From Silene latifolia (Eukaryota; Streptophyta; Magnoliopsida; Caryophyllales; Caryophyllaceae), in NCBI RefSeq assembly GCF_048544455.1, contig NC_133536.1, forward strand, positions 196,667,325 to 196,731,324: DNA of 64,000 nt, given 5' to 3'. Below, one piece after another: positions 1-10,814 of this stretch. The notes below the pieces were generated by a model. That model searched no databases and was not told the DNA's origin. It saw nothing but the letters and a program-made list of their open reading frames with translations. A program made the position numbers and the translations under genes. The stretch's first letter is position 1. The number at the start of each line of letters is the position of its first letter.

Positions 1-1455
1 TAGGAAAACCTCTGCCTTCTAAAGCTTTCAAAGCCATAGCACACACATCCTCTTTGACTGTCGACCAATGCTTTTGGTAAAATAGAGCTTGGAAACCGTC
101 AGGTCCGGGAGCTTTGAGAGGGCCCATGTCATGTACAACTCTTTCTATTTCGGCCAGGGAGTAGTACCTCGATAGCCAGTCCCAATCTTTAGCACAAAAT
201 TCCGGGAAAATATCGTAAGGAATATCAATGCCTTCATTATCAATCTCCTCGGCTGTGTAAAGATTCTTGTAATATTCAACAATCATATTCTTTACTTCTT
301 CTTCGTCCTCAACCCATGACCCGTCATTATTTTTGAGGGATGTAATACGATTTCTCCATCTGCGAACAAGGGTACTAACATGGAAATAAGAAGTATTTCG
401 GTCCCCATCTTTAATAAATTCGACCCGAGATTTTTGATACCACAAGAGCTCTTCTCGTTCCATTACTTCATCTATAGCTCGCGTCTGAGTTTTGCTTCGA
501 GCTTCATAAGATAACGATCCTTTTTTAACGAGAGATGTTTCTGGCATCCCTCAATACAAGCTAGGAGTTCCCTCTTTTTCCGAAAAATATTTCCAAAGAC
601 CTCATGATTCCAATTTTGAAGTTTATGTGAAAGAGAAGATAATTGATCAACCAAAGAGGAACCAACGGACCAGCTTTCACTAACGAATTCTGCAAATTTT
701 TCATGAGTTAACCAAGCAGCTTGAAATCGAAAAGGTTTCTGGACTGACTGAAGAGGAACGAAGCCATTTGGTGAGATAAAAAGTGGGCAGTGATCCGACT
801 GGTATGCAGGGAAGTGTTTTACAGTAGCGTTCTCAAAACGAGTGCCCCAATCACTGTTACATAAAGCACGATCTAGTCTCGCACTCTGTCTTGTGTCACA
901 TGAATTACCTCGAGCCCAAGTATGAAGAGAGCCCGAAAATTCCAGTTCGATTAACTCACAGTTTTCAATCCAGTTGTTGAATAAATTACATCGTCTCGCC
1001 ATATTGTGATCCCCTCCGTGTCTTTCTGCTAGAGACCTAGTCTCATTAAAATCTCCAGCTAACATCCAGGGGTAGTTATTGTTCTTTGCATATCGCTCTA
1101 GTTCTGCCCATAGTTCATTACGGTTTTGCGGATTTGGGCTTGCATAAATAGCTGAGAAAAACCAGGGCTCCTCTCCTCGACGGGATACTTCAACTGTAAT
1201 AAATTGGTCGTGGGAATACACAGGGATAACGTTCACTAACTCCGGGCGCCAATATAACCAAATACCTCAGCTAAACCCAACTGTGTCGACACGAGAGTGC
1301 CCATTATATCCTAGGACTGAGCGGATTTTTTCAGCATGGTTGCCGTCCATATGAGTTTCTACCAAAGCGAGGATAGTTGGTTTATAGGTTTTAACTACCT
1401 CCTTAAGGGCATTAATTTTATTTTTACTCTTCGTCCCCTGGATGTTCCACACCAT
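1..1455 (-). pseudogene. LINE ORF2: endonuclease and start of reverse transcriptase, damaged
   Basis: This is the 5' part of LINE ORF2. The first residues (MVWNIQG at 1455) match the start of the plant LINE apurinic-type endonuclease, and LALVETH contributes the catalytic glutamate. Later come AGDFNE (a catalytic Asp/Asn region) and SDHCPLF (the catalytic Asp-His near the C-terminus). From about 470 to 1 another frame continues into the RT linker and the AP-GPDGF motif of the LINE RT domain. Two defects are visible: an in-frame TGA at 1267-1269, where relatives have Gly after GFS, and a one-base frame loss near 470, since the conserved Glu-Glu-Leu-Leu-Trp-Tyr segment is only read in the next frame. 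An in-frame methionine upstream (1506) could also be the start. The RT is cut by the window edge. Confidence 0.8.
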
Positions 1456-1567
1456 ACAGGTGATTGGGGGTAGGTTAGGTGACAATCTAGGAATTCTGTC
1501 CGACATATGAATAGGTACGCAGGGTAAAAAAGATAGATAAGCTCGACTTACATGCGAGAGCAATTGA

Positions 1568-3403
1568 TTAACATTCCATGGAATCGATAGCTCCACTTGG
1601 AGACTCATTGGCGGTTCTTTGAGCAGTCGAAACGTGACATCCATTACTGGGCTCTCCGGTATCATCACCCCCATATAAGGTACGGGCATCTCCGACCATA
1701 CTCTCATCTTGCAAGTTTGTGCTGGGGGAATCATCTCTATTGTTGGGGGCTGAGGGAGGTAGTGAAGTTGTGGCAACGGTGGGTGAAATATGGAGATGTG
1801 TGGGTCTGGGATGGGTAGCATTCTGAATGATGGGGCTAGTCTGCGAGTTCGAGAGGTTTTTGGCAGCAGGGGTGTTAGAATTAATTTGAATTGGGGTGTT
1901 TGAGTTGGTAATATCTTTCAGGATGTTTGATGACTCAATGTTGGACGATTTTGGAATATTGGTAGAGTTTGAGGTGGATTTTTTCTTGGAATATTTTGTA
2001 TTCTTATCATTGGAATATTTTTGAAAGGAAGATATATTGGATGAATTATTATGGGAAGTATTTGGTTGATTGGCTGAAGAAGAGAAAGTAATATTTTCCT
2101 GCGAGATACCAGGCAAAATATGTGGGCTAATTATTCCCAAATTATTTTGTGATTGATTTGCTAAAATTTGGAATCTTGTACCATAGTTGTTTGATTGATT
2201 TTTCCCATAATTGAAGATATTGCTACCCTGTTGATTGCCTGTAGCCGGAGTGAGGTAATCGTTTTTCGGTTGGGGCTTTCTCCGGGGAGGTTTTTTGACA
2301 AACATCCATTCCCCAAAGTTGGACTCTGGTTCCTGCGGGACTGGTACTGGGACATTCTCAGTAACTGGTTCCATTAAGATGGTGTCTGTATCCTGCTCAT
2401 TCTGGGGGTCATGAGTATTAGGACTAAGTTTTGACGGATCAAACGAACATTCACTCACCAGATGGCCTAGTCTTCCGCACTTAAAGCATATCATACGTAG
2501 ACCTTCGTACTGTATATGATATACCTTTTTATTCAGACGGAATTTTGATAGCAAAGGTTTTTCTAGATTGACTTCTATGCTCATGCGAGTAAATTGACCT
2601 CGCTCCGCCATCTCTGTATTTTTGTCTATTCTTATGACAGTGCCAATTCTTGACCCAATCTTAGTAAGAAACCCTTTATCAAAATACTCAACAGGAAGTT
2701 TCGGGATGCGCACCCACGCCGTCAAATGTGTTAATTTGTCTTCCGTAGGCACGAAATTAGGAACCCATTTGCGTATAGTTAGATAGTGATCATCAATCAT
2801 CCATGGCCCTTGTGTTATAACATGTTCATGGTCCTGTCTTGATGAGAATCGGGCAACATAGAAGGAGCAACCCAGATCTGTGAGGGTGAGTTTCCCTTTA
2901 ATGGCCCATTTTGCTTGAAGCTTTCTCATAAGTGACAAATAACCAATTTGTTTGTCGTACATTTTGATAATGAGGGCATGTCTCCAAGGTTTCCTAAGCG
3001 ATGCCTTCTCATCCTTGTTCAGACGGATCGTTGGACAGAATTCATCATCTTCCTCTGTTTCTGTAATATCATCATTGTCTGAATCAATGGCTAAGTCCTC
3101 CAAATCATAAATGTCTTCGTCACCAGTGCTGAAACTCAAGCCTTGAGCCATGTCCTTATACGAAATTCTTCTTTCAGCGGTGGTATATGGTAGACCTTGG
3201 GCTCCATTACTGGGTACATCCTCTGTCCCTGCGGCAGGCTTATCAGTGACCAGAAATTCACTAATATGCATCGTCTTGCGCTTGGAGTTCTTTGGCAGAG
3301 GAGGAAAGTTTGAAGGTGGATCTGTCATTGTATTGTTAGTTTGTGAGGTTGGAGGTGAACGTGACGAGATCTCCGGCGGGAGACCTCCGGTTGAAGCTTG
3401 CAT
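1568..3403 (-). CDS. LINE ORF1 protein (DUF4283, CCHC zinc knuckle)
   Basis: A 611-residue intact reading frame encodes the RNA-binding ORF1 protein of a plant L1 LINE, which in this family coats the element RNA. The N-terminus (1-130) is Ser/Pro-rich and then acidic (about 95-122). A DUF4283-type domain spans about 135-280, with the characteristic stretch ending in tryptophan-proline and arginine-isoleucine-proline motifs. A CX2CX4HX4C knuckle (C306, C309, H314, C319) follows, of the type found in plant LINE ORF1s. Residues about 360-560 are Asn/Ser-rich low complexity. The frame ends about 110 nt before the methionine that opens the ORF2 endonuclease, as expected for a bicistronic LINE. It is uninterrupted although ORF2 is damaged, suggesting the copy is fairly recent. 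The start is the first methionine after a run of AGAGAATTTTT repeats. Confidence 0.85.
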   Translation of the reverse strand: MQASTGGLPPEISSRSPPTSQTNNTMTDPPSNFPPLPKNSKRKTMHISEFLVTDKPAAGTEDVPSNGAQGLPYTTAERRISYKDMAQGLSFSTGDEDIYDLEDLAIDSDNDDITETEEDDEFCPTIRLNKDEKASLRKPWRHALIIKMYDKQIGYLSLMRKLQAKWAIKGKLTLTDLGCSFYVARFSSRQDHEHVITQGPWMIDDHYLTIRKWVPNFVPTEDKLTHLTAWVRIPKLPVEYFDKGFLTKIGSRIGTVIRIDKNTEMAERGQFTRMSIEVNLEKPLLSKFRLNKKVYHIQYEGLRMICFKCGRLGHLVSECSFDPSKLSPNTHDPQNEQDTDTILMEPVTENVPVPVPQEPESNFGEWMFVKKPPRRKPQPKNDYLTPATGNQQGSNIFNYGKNQSNNYGTRFQILANQSQNNLGIISPHILPGISQENITFSSSANQPNTSHNNSSNISSFQKYSNDKNTKYSKKKSTSNSTNIPKSSNIESSNILKDITNSNTPIQINSNTPAAKNLSNSQTSPIIQNATHPRPTHLHISPTVATTSLPPSAPNNRDDSPSTNLQDESMVGDARTLYGGDDTGEPSNGCHVSTAQRTANESPSGAIDSMEC

Positions 3404-3602
3404 TTTGCGAGAGAATTTTTAGAGAATTTTTTAGAGAATTTTTAGAATCGGAGTACCTACCATATTTATATGAGAACGGTAAAAGGGTCGTTTTACGGTA
3501 AATAAGTATCGTATGTAAAAGGGGAGGATTATTGGTTTGGTTCAAATGACAAGCAAAATCAAGTTAAAGGCAATAGAGGGCAAGCACGTAAGTTCCTATT
3601 TT

Positions 3603-3716
3603 TTTTAGATTTAATTTCAGTTCTAATAAATTTAGTTCAATTTAGTTCAGTTCAGCTCAGCTCCATTCACTTCAGTTCACTTCAGATCAGTTCAGATCAG
3701 TTCAGTTTAATTTATA
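3603..3716. repeat. TTCAGTTCAG short repeat, left block
   Basis: Degenerate tandem copies of TTCAG/TTCAC pentamers. A matching block in the same orientation lies at 5553-5615, on the far side of the ATT-rich tract and the MULE. The two blocks may be parts of one older repetitive unit. Confidence 0.6.
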
Positions 3717-3896
3717 TTAGTTTATTTCAACATTAAATTATTATTCTTATTTTATATTCTTATTCTTATTATTATTATTATTGTTATTATATTTACTATT
3801 GTTATTACTATTATTATTATTATATTTATTATATTACTATTATATTTATTCATATTTATTCATATTGCTTATATTATTATATTCATATTTAATATA

Positions 3897-3931
<35 letters not shown>

Positions 3932-4070
3932 TATATTTATTATTTTATTAATATATTCATTATTATTAATATTATTCATAACATATTTATTATTATTATT
4001 GTTGTATTTAATATTATTATATTAATAAGTTATTATATTGTTTATTATTTTATTAATATATTCTTTATTA
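3717..4070. repeat. ATT/TATT-rich microsatellite, left part
   Basis: Imperfect ATT, TATT and ATATT units with no coding potential. It ends at the 9-bp target duplication of the MULE that follows and resumes as (ATT)n on the other side, so the MULE appears to have split one microsatellite. Confidence 0.7.
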
Positions 4071-4079
4071 TTAATATTA

Positions 4080-5166
4080 GGAAAAATTAACAGAAATAAT
4101 TCATACTATCGGTGGTATTCTCATATTAATCCCAATTTTATTTTAACCCACAATAAACCAAACATTTACCCAACTTTTATCAGACTAAACTTGATCTCTA
4201 TTTGACTTGTAGTTTCCGGTTAAATAAGAACAGGGGCCCATTATTGTAATTAAACATACATCTTCATCTTTCGTCCTGGTCTTCTTCTTTCTTCTTCCTA
4301 CTTCAGCCATCCATTCTTCTTCTTTCTCCCTTCCTCTTTCTCCTTAATCAAACCAACTTCTTCTAATTTCACAAAATCAAATCACCACCATTCATAACAC
4401 CCTCACTTCCTCTTCTCTCCTTACTTCCTCCACACCACCATATTTGCAGCCACGATACCACCGTACTCCTCCTTCTTGAACCCTTCTTTCTGACAACTCA
4501 CTTCTCAACAATGGCGGTTCCCTTTATTTTTTAATCACCCACTTAATCAAATACAAAATAAAAATAAAACAAATACCCAATTAATTAAATATCAATTAAC
4601 GTCAATTTGACCAAATTCCAAAAACCCTAACTCGAATTTTAATTCTCTTCATCTTCATGCCCTTTCTCTTTCTAATTGGACCAGACTTTTGTTCTCTGCA
4701 ATTATTTTTGTTGGGTAGTAATTATTGTTGTTTTTACTAGAAAATGCTAAACTACTTCAGCAATGAGAAATTTCCGCATATTCGTACCCCGCCTCCTACT
4801 TCTGATTGGTGGGTTGTAAACTTGTAATGGTGTATTTGTGGTAAGTAATGGTGATGGTTAAGGTCGGCGGTAAGGTTAGTGGATTGACGTTGGCAGGTGG
4901 TGGTGGTTGACTTTGGTGTTGATAATTGTTATGTTTATGTCGGTGGGTGTTAATGGTATACTGGTATTGAAGTTGATGGTGAAGGAGAATGTAAATGGTT
5001 ATAATTAAAAGATAAAATAAATAATGACTTGATTAGCAGGTAGTGAGTTACCCGAGTCTATTACTAGAAGGAAGAATTCATAATACGGTTTATTCTGAAA
5101 TAAAATGAGGTTGGGATTATTTTGGGAAGACCACCCATAGTTAAGATTATTCTTGTTAATTAATCC
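4080..5166. mobile_element. Non-autonomous MULE with 9-bp target duplication
   Basis: The ends are imperfect inverted repeats of about 75 bp: the left starts GGAAAAATTAACAG and the right, read on the minus strand, starts GGATTAATTAACAAG. Both contain a shared GGTGGT.TTC segment and end with AATAAACC. The flanks carry the identical 9-mer TTAATATTA (4071-4079 and 5167-5175), the size expected for Mutator-like elements. No transposase is visible inside. The interior at about 4255-4480 is CT-rich and resembles a plant 5' leader, so it may be captured gene sequence. Confidence 0.75.
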
Positions 5167-5175
5167 TTAATATTA

Positions 5176-5319
<144 letters not shown>

Positions 5320-5552
5320 TTAATATTATTATATTAATAAGTTATTATATTAGACCTATTATTATTGATGGTATCATTATATTACTATATTATTATTATT
5401 ATTATTATATTACTATTTTATTTTTTATATATCTTATTAGATTTTTATTACTATATTAAACTAATATATTATTATTCTTAATGAATAATATTATTATAAT
5501 ATTTATTATTATTATTGGTATTATTATTATTAGTATAATCTTTTTATTATTA

Positions 5553-5615
5553 TTTCAGTTCAAATCGGTTCAGTTCAATTCACTTCAGTTCAGTTCAGTT
5601 CAGACAATTTCAGTC
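5553..5615. repeat. TTCAGTTCAG short repeat, right block
   Basis: Tandem TTCAGTTCAG copies followed by a segment ending GAACAGGGCC. The left counterpart lies at 3603-3716. Confidence 0.6.
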
Positions 5616-5639
5616 CAAAAGAACAGGGCCTAATTTATG

Positions 5640-6469
5640 GAAATTATCAATTTCTGATAAGAACTTAACCCAACTCAATTGGCGAGACACTTTAGTTGAT
5701 CACTAGTTTTCTTGCCCGTGCAACTAAAATAAGTTGTAATTATAGTATCTTGCACCATAATTATTCTCAGTGGACTGAAATTAAACTTTTTTGGACTAAA
5801 ATTACACTTTCCTGGACTAAAATAACACTTTCTTGGACTAAAATAACACTCTCATTGGACTGAAATTACACTTTCCTGGACTAAAATAATACTTTCCTGG
5901 ACTAAAATAACACTCTCATTGGACTGAAATTACACTTTCCTTGACTAAAATAACACTTTTTGTAGTTAAAATAACACTCGTAAAATGTTAAAATTACAAT
6001 AAGTTGTGATAAAATTACAAAAATTTAAAATATTATTCGTCAAAATCAGTCAAAAAAGACTGAAGTTAAACTCGTAAGACGCAAAATTCTCGTAATCATT
6101 CCTTAAAATTACAAATTTCAAAATAATATCCGTCAAAATCGCTTCGTAGATTAAAGTTACACTTTTTGCTGTTAGAATTACACTCGTAAAATTCTAAAAT
6201 GTCGAAAACTTGTCTAAAAAAAACGAAAAAAACGGAAACAGGAAAAGTGTTAACAAAATTTTCAAAAAATTTGAAGTATAAGACAAATGGTGGTGTTAAT
6301 TGTGTATGATAATGAATTAGTAAATGTATTATTAAAACTAGAGAGGGAAGTGAATTAATTAGTGTTAAGTGTGTTTCTTACTTTCAATCTCAAGCATCCA
6401 CCAAGCATGATCTAAGGGATATGGGAGGGGCTTATGGACTCAAAACATATGAAGGACTTATAAGAACTT

Positions 6470-6471
<2 letters not shown>
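5640..6471. mobile_element. Right part of an element related to the (TA)n-bounded group
   Basis: The last about 55 bases before the (TC)n run (TTATGGACTC ... GGACTTATAAGAACTTT) resemble the right end of the element that finishes at 23524 (TTATGGACTC ... GGACTTACATGATCCTT). This marks a right terminus of the same family at about 6471. The left end was not found; the start given is only where ordinary AT-rich sequence stops. Confidence 0.45.
5765..5975. repeat. Array of a ~20-25 bp unit (GGACTAAAATAACACTTTC)
   Basis: About eight imperfect direct copies of GGACTAAAATAACACTTTC / GGACTGAAATTACAC. Weaker copies (AAAATTACA, TTAAACTCGTAA) continue to about 6200. It lies inside the element whose right end is at about 6471 and resembles in style the arrays found in the (TA)n-bounded elements downstream. 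Confidence 0.75.

Positions 6472-6512
<41 letters not shown>
6472..6512. repeat. (TC)n microsatellite, left of LINE fragment
   Basis: About 20 pure CT units, directly followed by the poly(T) that is the complement of a LINE poly(A) tail. A second (TC)n tract lies at the other end of the LINE fragment (7280-7301). Confidence 0.9.
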
Positions 6513-6521
<9 letters not shown>

Positions 6522-7278
6522 TTTTTTTTTTGGGCAAGTAAGCTGATCTCATTAATAATAAAGATTCCCAAGTACAAACTTGTTAGAGACTTATAACAAT
6601 ATCTCTAACTATTACATCATGCTATCAATCCAAGTTACAGAATTTATATTTTGACTCTTAATGACTCTGAACCGCATACAAGCTTCACTTCTAACACGCT
6701 GAACCAAAAACTCAGGTCTCCACAGCATCCCTTCAATTCGACACTGATTCCTTGCATACCAAATCCAATACATCAGTCCTGCAAGAATCACCGCTATCCC
6801 TTGCTTCCTCCCCACAATTCTATTCCTCCATTTTAGCCACCATAGAATACTGTTCGTGCCAGGGAGTTGTACCTGACACCAATCAGAAATCAAGGCCCTA
6901 CATCGCTTGCTATACACACAGTCAAAAAATAAATGATCATGAGACTCCTCTTGCAGTCCACATAAGTAACAGCAATTATGATTCACTATATTCATTCGCA
7001 TTAATCTGTCTTGAGTTAATAACCTTTGTTGAACAATGAGCCAACTGCGGAAGCTATGTTTGGGAAGGAGCCATCTCTGATTCATCCAGGGGAACCAGCT
7101 AACTTGAGCTCCTACAGGTAACAACCATTGATAACCTTTATCAAGCCTATAACTCTGTCCAGTATCAGTCCCCGTTTGCTGAAGTAAGAAGTTTTTGAAG
7201 ATGGTCTTGACTTGGCAAATTTTGCGCCAAGCCCAACTAGAGGTAGGTGAAGGTTCATAATCATACCAATTGCTGTTT

Positions 7279-7279
<1 letters not shown>
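6513..7279 (-). mobile_element. 5'-truncated LINE with poly(A) tail
   Basis: A LINE 3' fragment on the minus strand. The poly(T) at 6513-6531 is its poly(A) tail, and the coding part is the RT zinc-binding region near the LINE C-terminus. The fragment is bracketed by (TC)n on both sides, which is what a target duplication within a (TC)n tract would leave. Truncation at the 5' side is normal for LINE insertion. Confidence 0.8.
6612..7265 (-). pseudogene. LINE ORF2 C-terminal fragment (zf-RVT)
   Basis: The reading frame begins upstream of the internal methionine at 7124 with a WYDYEPSPTSSWAWRKICQVK-like run, cut off by the LINE truncation point. It continues through the zf-RVT domain: LLPKHSFRSWLIVQQRLLTQDRL, then CYLCGLQEESHDHLFFDC, which supplies the C..C...H..H...C zinc ligands. 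It ends at 6612 near the tail. This domain closes ORF2 of plant L1 LINEs, downstream of RT. No RT core or endonuclease is present, so the fragment is non-functional. It belongs to a different LINE copy from the one at 1-3540. Confidence 0.8.

Positions 7280-7300
<21 letters not shown>

Positions 7301-7331
<31 letters not shown>
7301..7331. repeat. (TA)n tract 1
   Basis: About 15 TA units directly after a (TC)n run. It marks the left boundary of the first (TA)n-bounded element. Confidence 0.9.
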
Positions 7332-7334
<3 letters not shown>

Positions 7335-7479
7335 TTGGACTTTGAAATCTCAGCCACTAGATTATATTAGAGATGAATGGTCAAGATCTAATCTTACCTA
7401 TCATATATAACCACTGTCATTTATTTATTTTCTTTTTTTCTTAGGGTTACTCTTTTTTTTTTAATTTAATTTTTTTATC

Positions 7480-8170
7480 TCCTTTTTTTACCTTGTGTTA
7501 TTATGCTTTTTTTTACAACTGATTTTTTTTCTCTTATGTTTTTCCCTAATTTTCTCATTATGTTACCTTTTTTTCTTTTTCTTTTTATACCGGATTTTTT
7601 TTTACTTGAAATTTTTTTTACTCTAATTTTTTTACCTCGTGTTATTATGCTGTTATTGTGCATTTTTTACTTTGATTTTTTTCCCTCTTTTTTTTAACTA
7701 CATGTTATTTATTCTGCTGTCAAATTGACTTTTTTTTACGACTTTGATTTTTTTTTCTTTTTTTTTACCACGTGTTATTGTGCTGTTATTCTACTGTTAT
7801 TTTGCTGTTATTGTGATGTTATTCCGGTGTCACTTTGATTTTTTTACTATTTTGATTTTTTTATTACTTTGATTTTTTACTCTTTTTTACCGCATGTTAT
7901 TGTGTTGTTATTCTGGTGTTATTCCAATGCCACTTTAATTTTTTTTACGACTTTTGGTTTTTTTCTTTTTTTTTACCACGTGTTATTGTGTTGTTATTCT
8001 ATTGTTATTCTGCTGTTATTCCGGTGTCACTTTGTTTTTTTTTGTTTTTTTTAGCGCATGTTATTGTGCTGTTATTCTGGTGTTATTGTGATGTTATTCC
8101 TGCCAAATAAATGACAAAAGACACCAATTTTACTCTTTTTTGTAACGTATGTTATTGTGCTGTTATTCTG
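7480..8170. repeat. TGTTATT-type tandem unit array in E1
   Basis: Repeated phrases GTGTTATTGTGCTGTTATTC alternate with T-rich ACTTTGATTTTTTT spacers. Each phrase is about 80-110 bp and occurs at least five times. Reading frames here are poly-Phe/Leu artefacts. Confidence 0.65.
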
Positions 8171-9340
8171 GTGTTATTGTGCTGTTATTATGATGTAATA
8201 GCAATGAAGCATGAAGCATGACTTGACAGACGGGACGGTAGGATGACTGTAATAGCAATGAGCATTGAGCTTGATAGAAACCCCAACAGCAGCAGGATCA
8301 GGAGTTGGAATCGTTATATTTGAGTCACCTATACGACAACGAATCAACAGAAAGCACACTCACAAATTAAACATAGTCTTTGATCAATAACACTAGCAAT
8401 CCCAGTATGTGGAAATTAAACATAGCCTTTGATTGCCTAAAATCAAATCAGAAAAACTAGTATAAATAACACACAAACAAAGCAGTCGAAACTCGAATCA
8501 AATCAAAATAAAATTTAACACAACAAGATTATAAACTACTCCTTCATTCCATTAATTGAACACGACTCAAATTACAAAACACAAAAAATTTATTTACATG
8601 AAATGAAGCAAAAACACGATCCATCATTGGATAGTGGAAGAAGACGATATTTATAATAAGAAGAAGATACAAAAGCTCTAGTAATGGGAACTAGACCTTC
8701 AGTAGACGCCATTAAAATCAGTGATGACGACGATGCGATGGTGCGACGAACTAACAATGTCGAAATTACTCCAGCAATGATGAAGGTGATGGAGAACTAG
8801 CTTTTTCACACAAATTTGTGTTTTCTAATTGACGGATTTAATGGCAGAAATCGTGAGATTTTTAAATTAATCAAATAACATCGACAAAATCAAAAATCAA
8901 AAATCAATCAAATACCATCAAGAGAATAAAAAATCTCACTCGTAGAAGCTTCTTATGGATTTCTAACGAAAGAGGGGTGAGATAAGCACGCCTTCGAAAA
9001 TCGGAATTCTGCTGCATTTCTAATCACAGATCATCAAATCACAAAACATAAACCCTAAGATTTTAATTTCCGCGAAATCGAATACAAATTACTCCATACA
9101 ATATGATTTAAATGATTATATTTCCAGATGACGGCGAAGTATATGACGAAACGACGAGTTTTAGCATGAAATGATGAATTTGAATGTGAATTGAAGGAGT
9201 AGATGAGAATGCATTCAATGGAAGGAATTGGATGTGGAAGTAAGTTGATGGAATTGATAATTTATTTTGATTTCTGGAAAAGTGGAGATGGAAAAGTTGA
9301 AGGAATGCATTCAATGAATTTCTGGAAAACAGTGACAGCC
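8171..9340. other. Interior of E1 without a gene
   Basis: AT-rich sequence with no conserved coding frame. GAAATCG/TTCATT-rich segments at 8520-9100 and ATG-rich short frames are not supported by any recognised motif. Confidence 0.5.
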
Positions 9341-9491
9341 GTTAAGTATTGAGAGGGAGATAGCTGAGATTTTTTTTTATGTCTGAGTACGACTTATGAG
9401 ATCTAATCTCAGCCCTTATTTTTGTTCATCCAATGGCTGAGATTTTCCAAACTCACAACTCACCATAAGAACCAAACTCACGAGATCCCGC

Positions 9492-9494
<3 letters not shown>

Positions 9495-9574
<80 letters not shown>
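9495..9574. repeat. (TA)n tract 2
   Basis: Forty pure TA units between E1 and E2. Confidence 0.95.
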
Positions 9575-9577
<3 letters not shown>

Positions 9578-9846
9578 GGATCCTGGTGAGAACTCCTAAA
9601 TATTTGAGGATTGAGGATTAGTGAATACAATATCACATGTTCTTCAATACAATATCACGAAAAATTTGACCTTTGCCAAATTTTATTTTTTTTTTGAAAA
9701 AAAAAATTATATTTTTTTTTTTTTGCACAGTGTTTTTTTTTTGTGATATTTTATCGAATAACTTTGTGATATTGTATTGAACAACTGTGATATTTTTAAC
9801 GAAATCCTCAATCCTCAAAAAGATAGTGTATCCTCACATGATCCCA

Positions 9847-9850
<4 letters not shown>
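9575..9850. mobile_element. (TA)n-bounded MITE-like element E2 (276 bp)
   Basis: A small element between two (TA)n tracts. The left end begins GAGGGATCCTGGTGAG. The right end, read inward, begins GAATGGGATCATGTGAGGAT. Both then contain TTTGAGGATTGAGGAT followed by an ATATCACA/TTCAATACAATATCAC segment, so inverted similarity extends about 100 bp and most of the element can fold on itself. There is no coding sequence. Confidence 0.75.

Positions 9851-9932
<82 letters not shown>
9851..9932. repeat. (TA)n tract 3
   Basis: Forty-one pure TA units between E2 and E3. Confidence 0.95.
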
Positions 9933-9935
<3 letters not shown>

Positions 9936-10814
9936 TCAAGATCCGGTGAGAACGAACACTCGGTGAGAACGGTGAGAACGACTTACAACCATTGGATTTA
10001 AAAAAATCCAACGCCTGAGATTAATGCACACATATACAACTACCTTCTACGTATAAAACATCACTTTGTTCATATTACTTTCTCTCTCCTCTCATTTGTC
10101 CAGCACACTATCTCTCTCTACCATATTTCCCCCAATTCAATTTTCTTGTCAAAATTCCAGATAATAGATCGCAGACGGCGACGAACACGCTCAATCATCC
10201 GTAATTTTTTCAGATTAGCTTCCTTAATCGAACAATCTCTTTCATTTTTGTAAGTAATCGTGTTTGTCTGAGCTTTATTCTTAATTGTGTTGCTCGAATT
10301 TGTCCAATTTTATGATTTTGATCTTAAATATCTCTTTAACTTCTTCCGCATGCTTTAAATCACTCTTGTAGGATCAATTTTTTTTTTTTGATTTTCCTTT
10401 TGAGGTTTTCTTAATCAGGTAATATTCTCATTTTCGTGATTAATTAGTTTTCCGTCTCGGTTTGTTTAATTTATACATTTAATTTATTTATGTATTCACT
10501 GTTGTTTTCCTGATTGCATATACTTTTCTTTCCAGTTAAAGTACTCTGATAGTCGATGTTTTCGCTCTTATACGTCATGTTTATTATTTCTTCAGTTTTT
10601 GTGTTGTTCTCCTGGAAATTGCGTTGTTTGCGAATTTAGTTTCATCAATTGCTTAGCATTTAATTTATACTTCCATTTTTAGTATATTTACTATGTTTTC
10701 CTCTTTACATGTTGTTTTCGCTTATTCACTACCAATAAGTTTACTTAATTTTAGCTGAATTGTTTAATTTTCCCTGTCTATTGTGAAGTTACATTAGTTT
10801 TATAATTGATTGCT

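Larger units (their letters stand above)
1..3540 (-). mobile_element. L1-type LINE, cut by the window edge
   Basis: This is a non-LTR retrotransposon read on the minus strand. Going from right to left it has a short leader, ORF1 (DUF4283 plus a CCHC knuckle), and ORF2 (endonuclease, then the start of reverse transcriptase), which is the order of plant L1 elements. The RT continues past position 1, so the 3' end and poly(A) tail are not visible. The 5' end is not marked by a clear target duplication; I place it near 3540 because the sequence becomes simple TTCAG and ATT repeats soon after. ORF2 is damaged, so this copy is not autonomous. Confidence 0.85.
7332..9494. mobile_element. (TA)n-bounded element E1 (~2.2 kb)
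   Basis: Bounded by (TA)n on both sides. The right end, read inward on the minus strand, starts GAGGCGGGATCTCGTGAG and continues to a stretch with AAATCTCAGCCA. The left end contains AATCTCAGCCACTAG at about 7350, so the two ends are partly inverted copies, though the extreme left end is degraded. The interior is T-rich with an array of TGTTATT units and has no credible ORF. About 8520-9340 looks like a reversed plant gene leader and may be captured. Confidence 0.5.

Noticed and set aside
5640-5720. Possible Helitron end (CTAG near 5703 with GCCCGTGCAAC)
   Set aside because: No convincing hairpin partner; only a 4-bp stem could be formed.
7475-8110. Phe/Leu-rich frames (and Lys-rich complement)
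   Set aside because: Caused by T-rich tandem units in E1; no domain or codon bias of a gene.
9777-10011. ORFs made of long Ile-Tyr repeats on both strands
   Set aside because: They are translations of (TA)n tracts; the same occurs at 14150-14389, 21902-22156 and 62351-62536.
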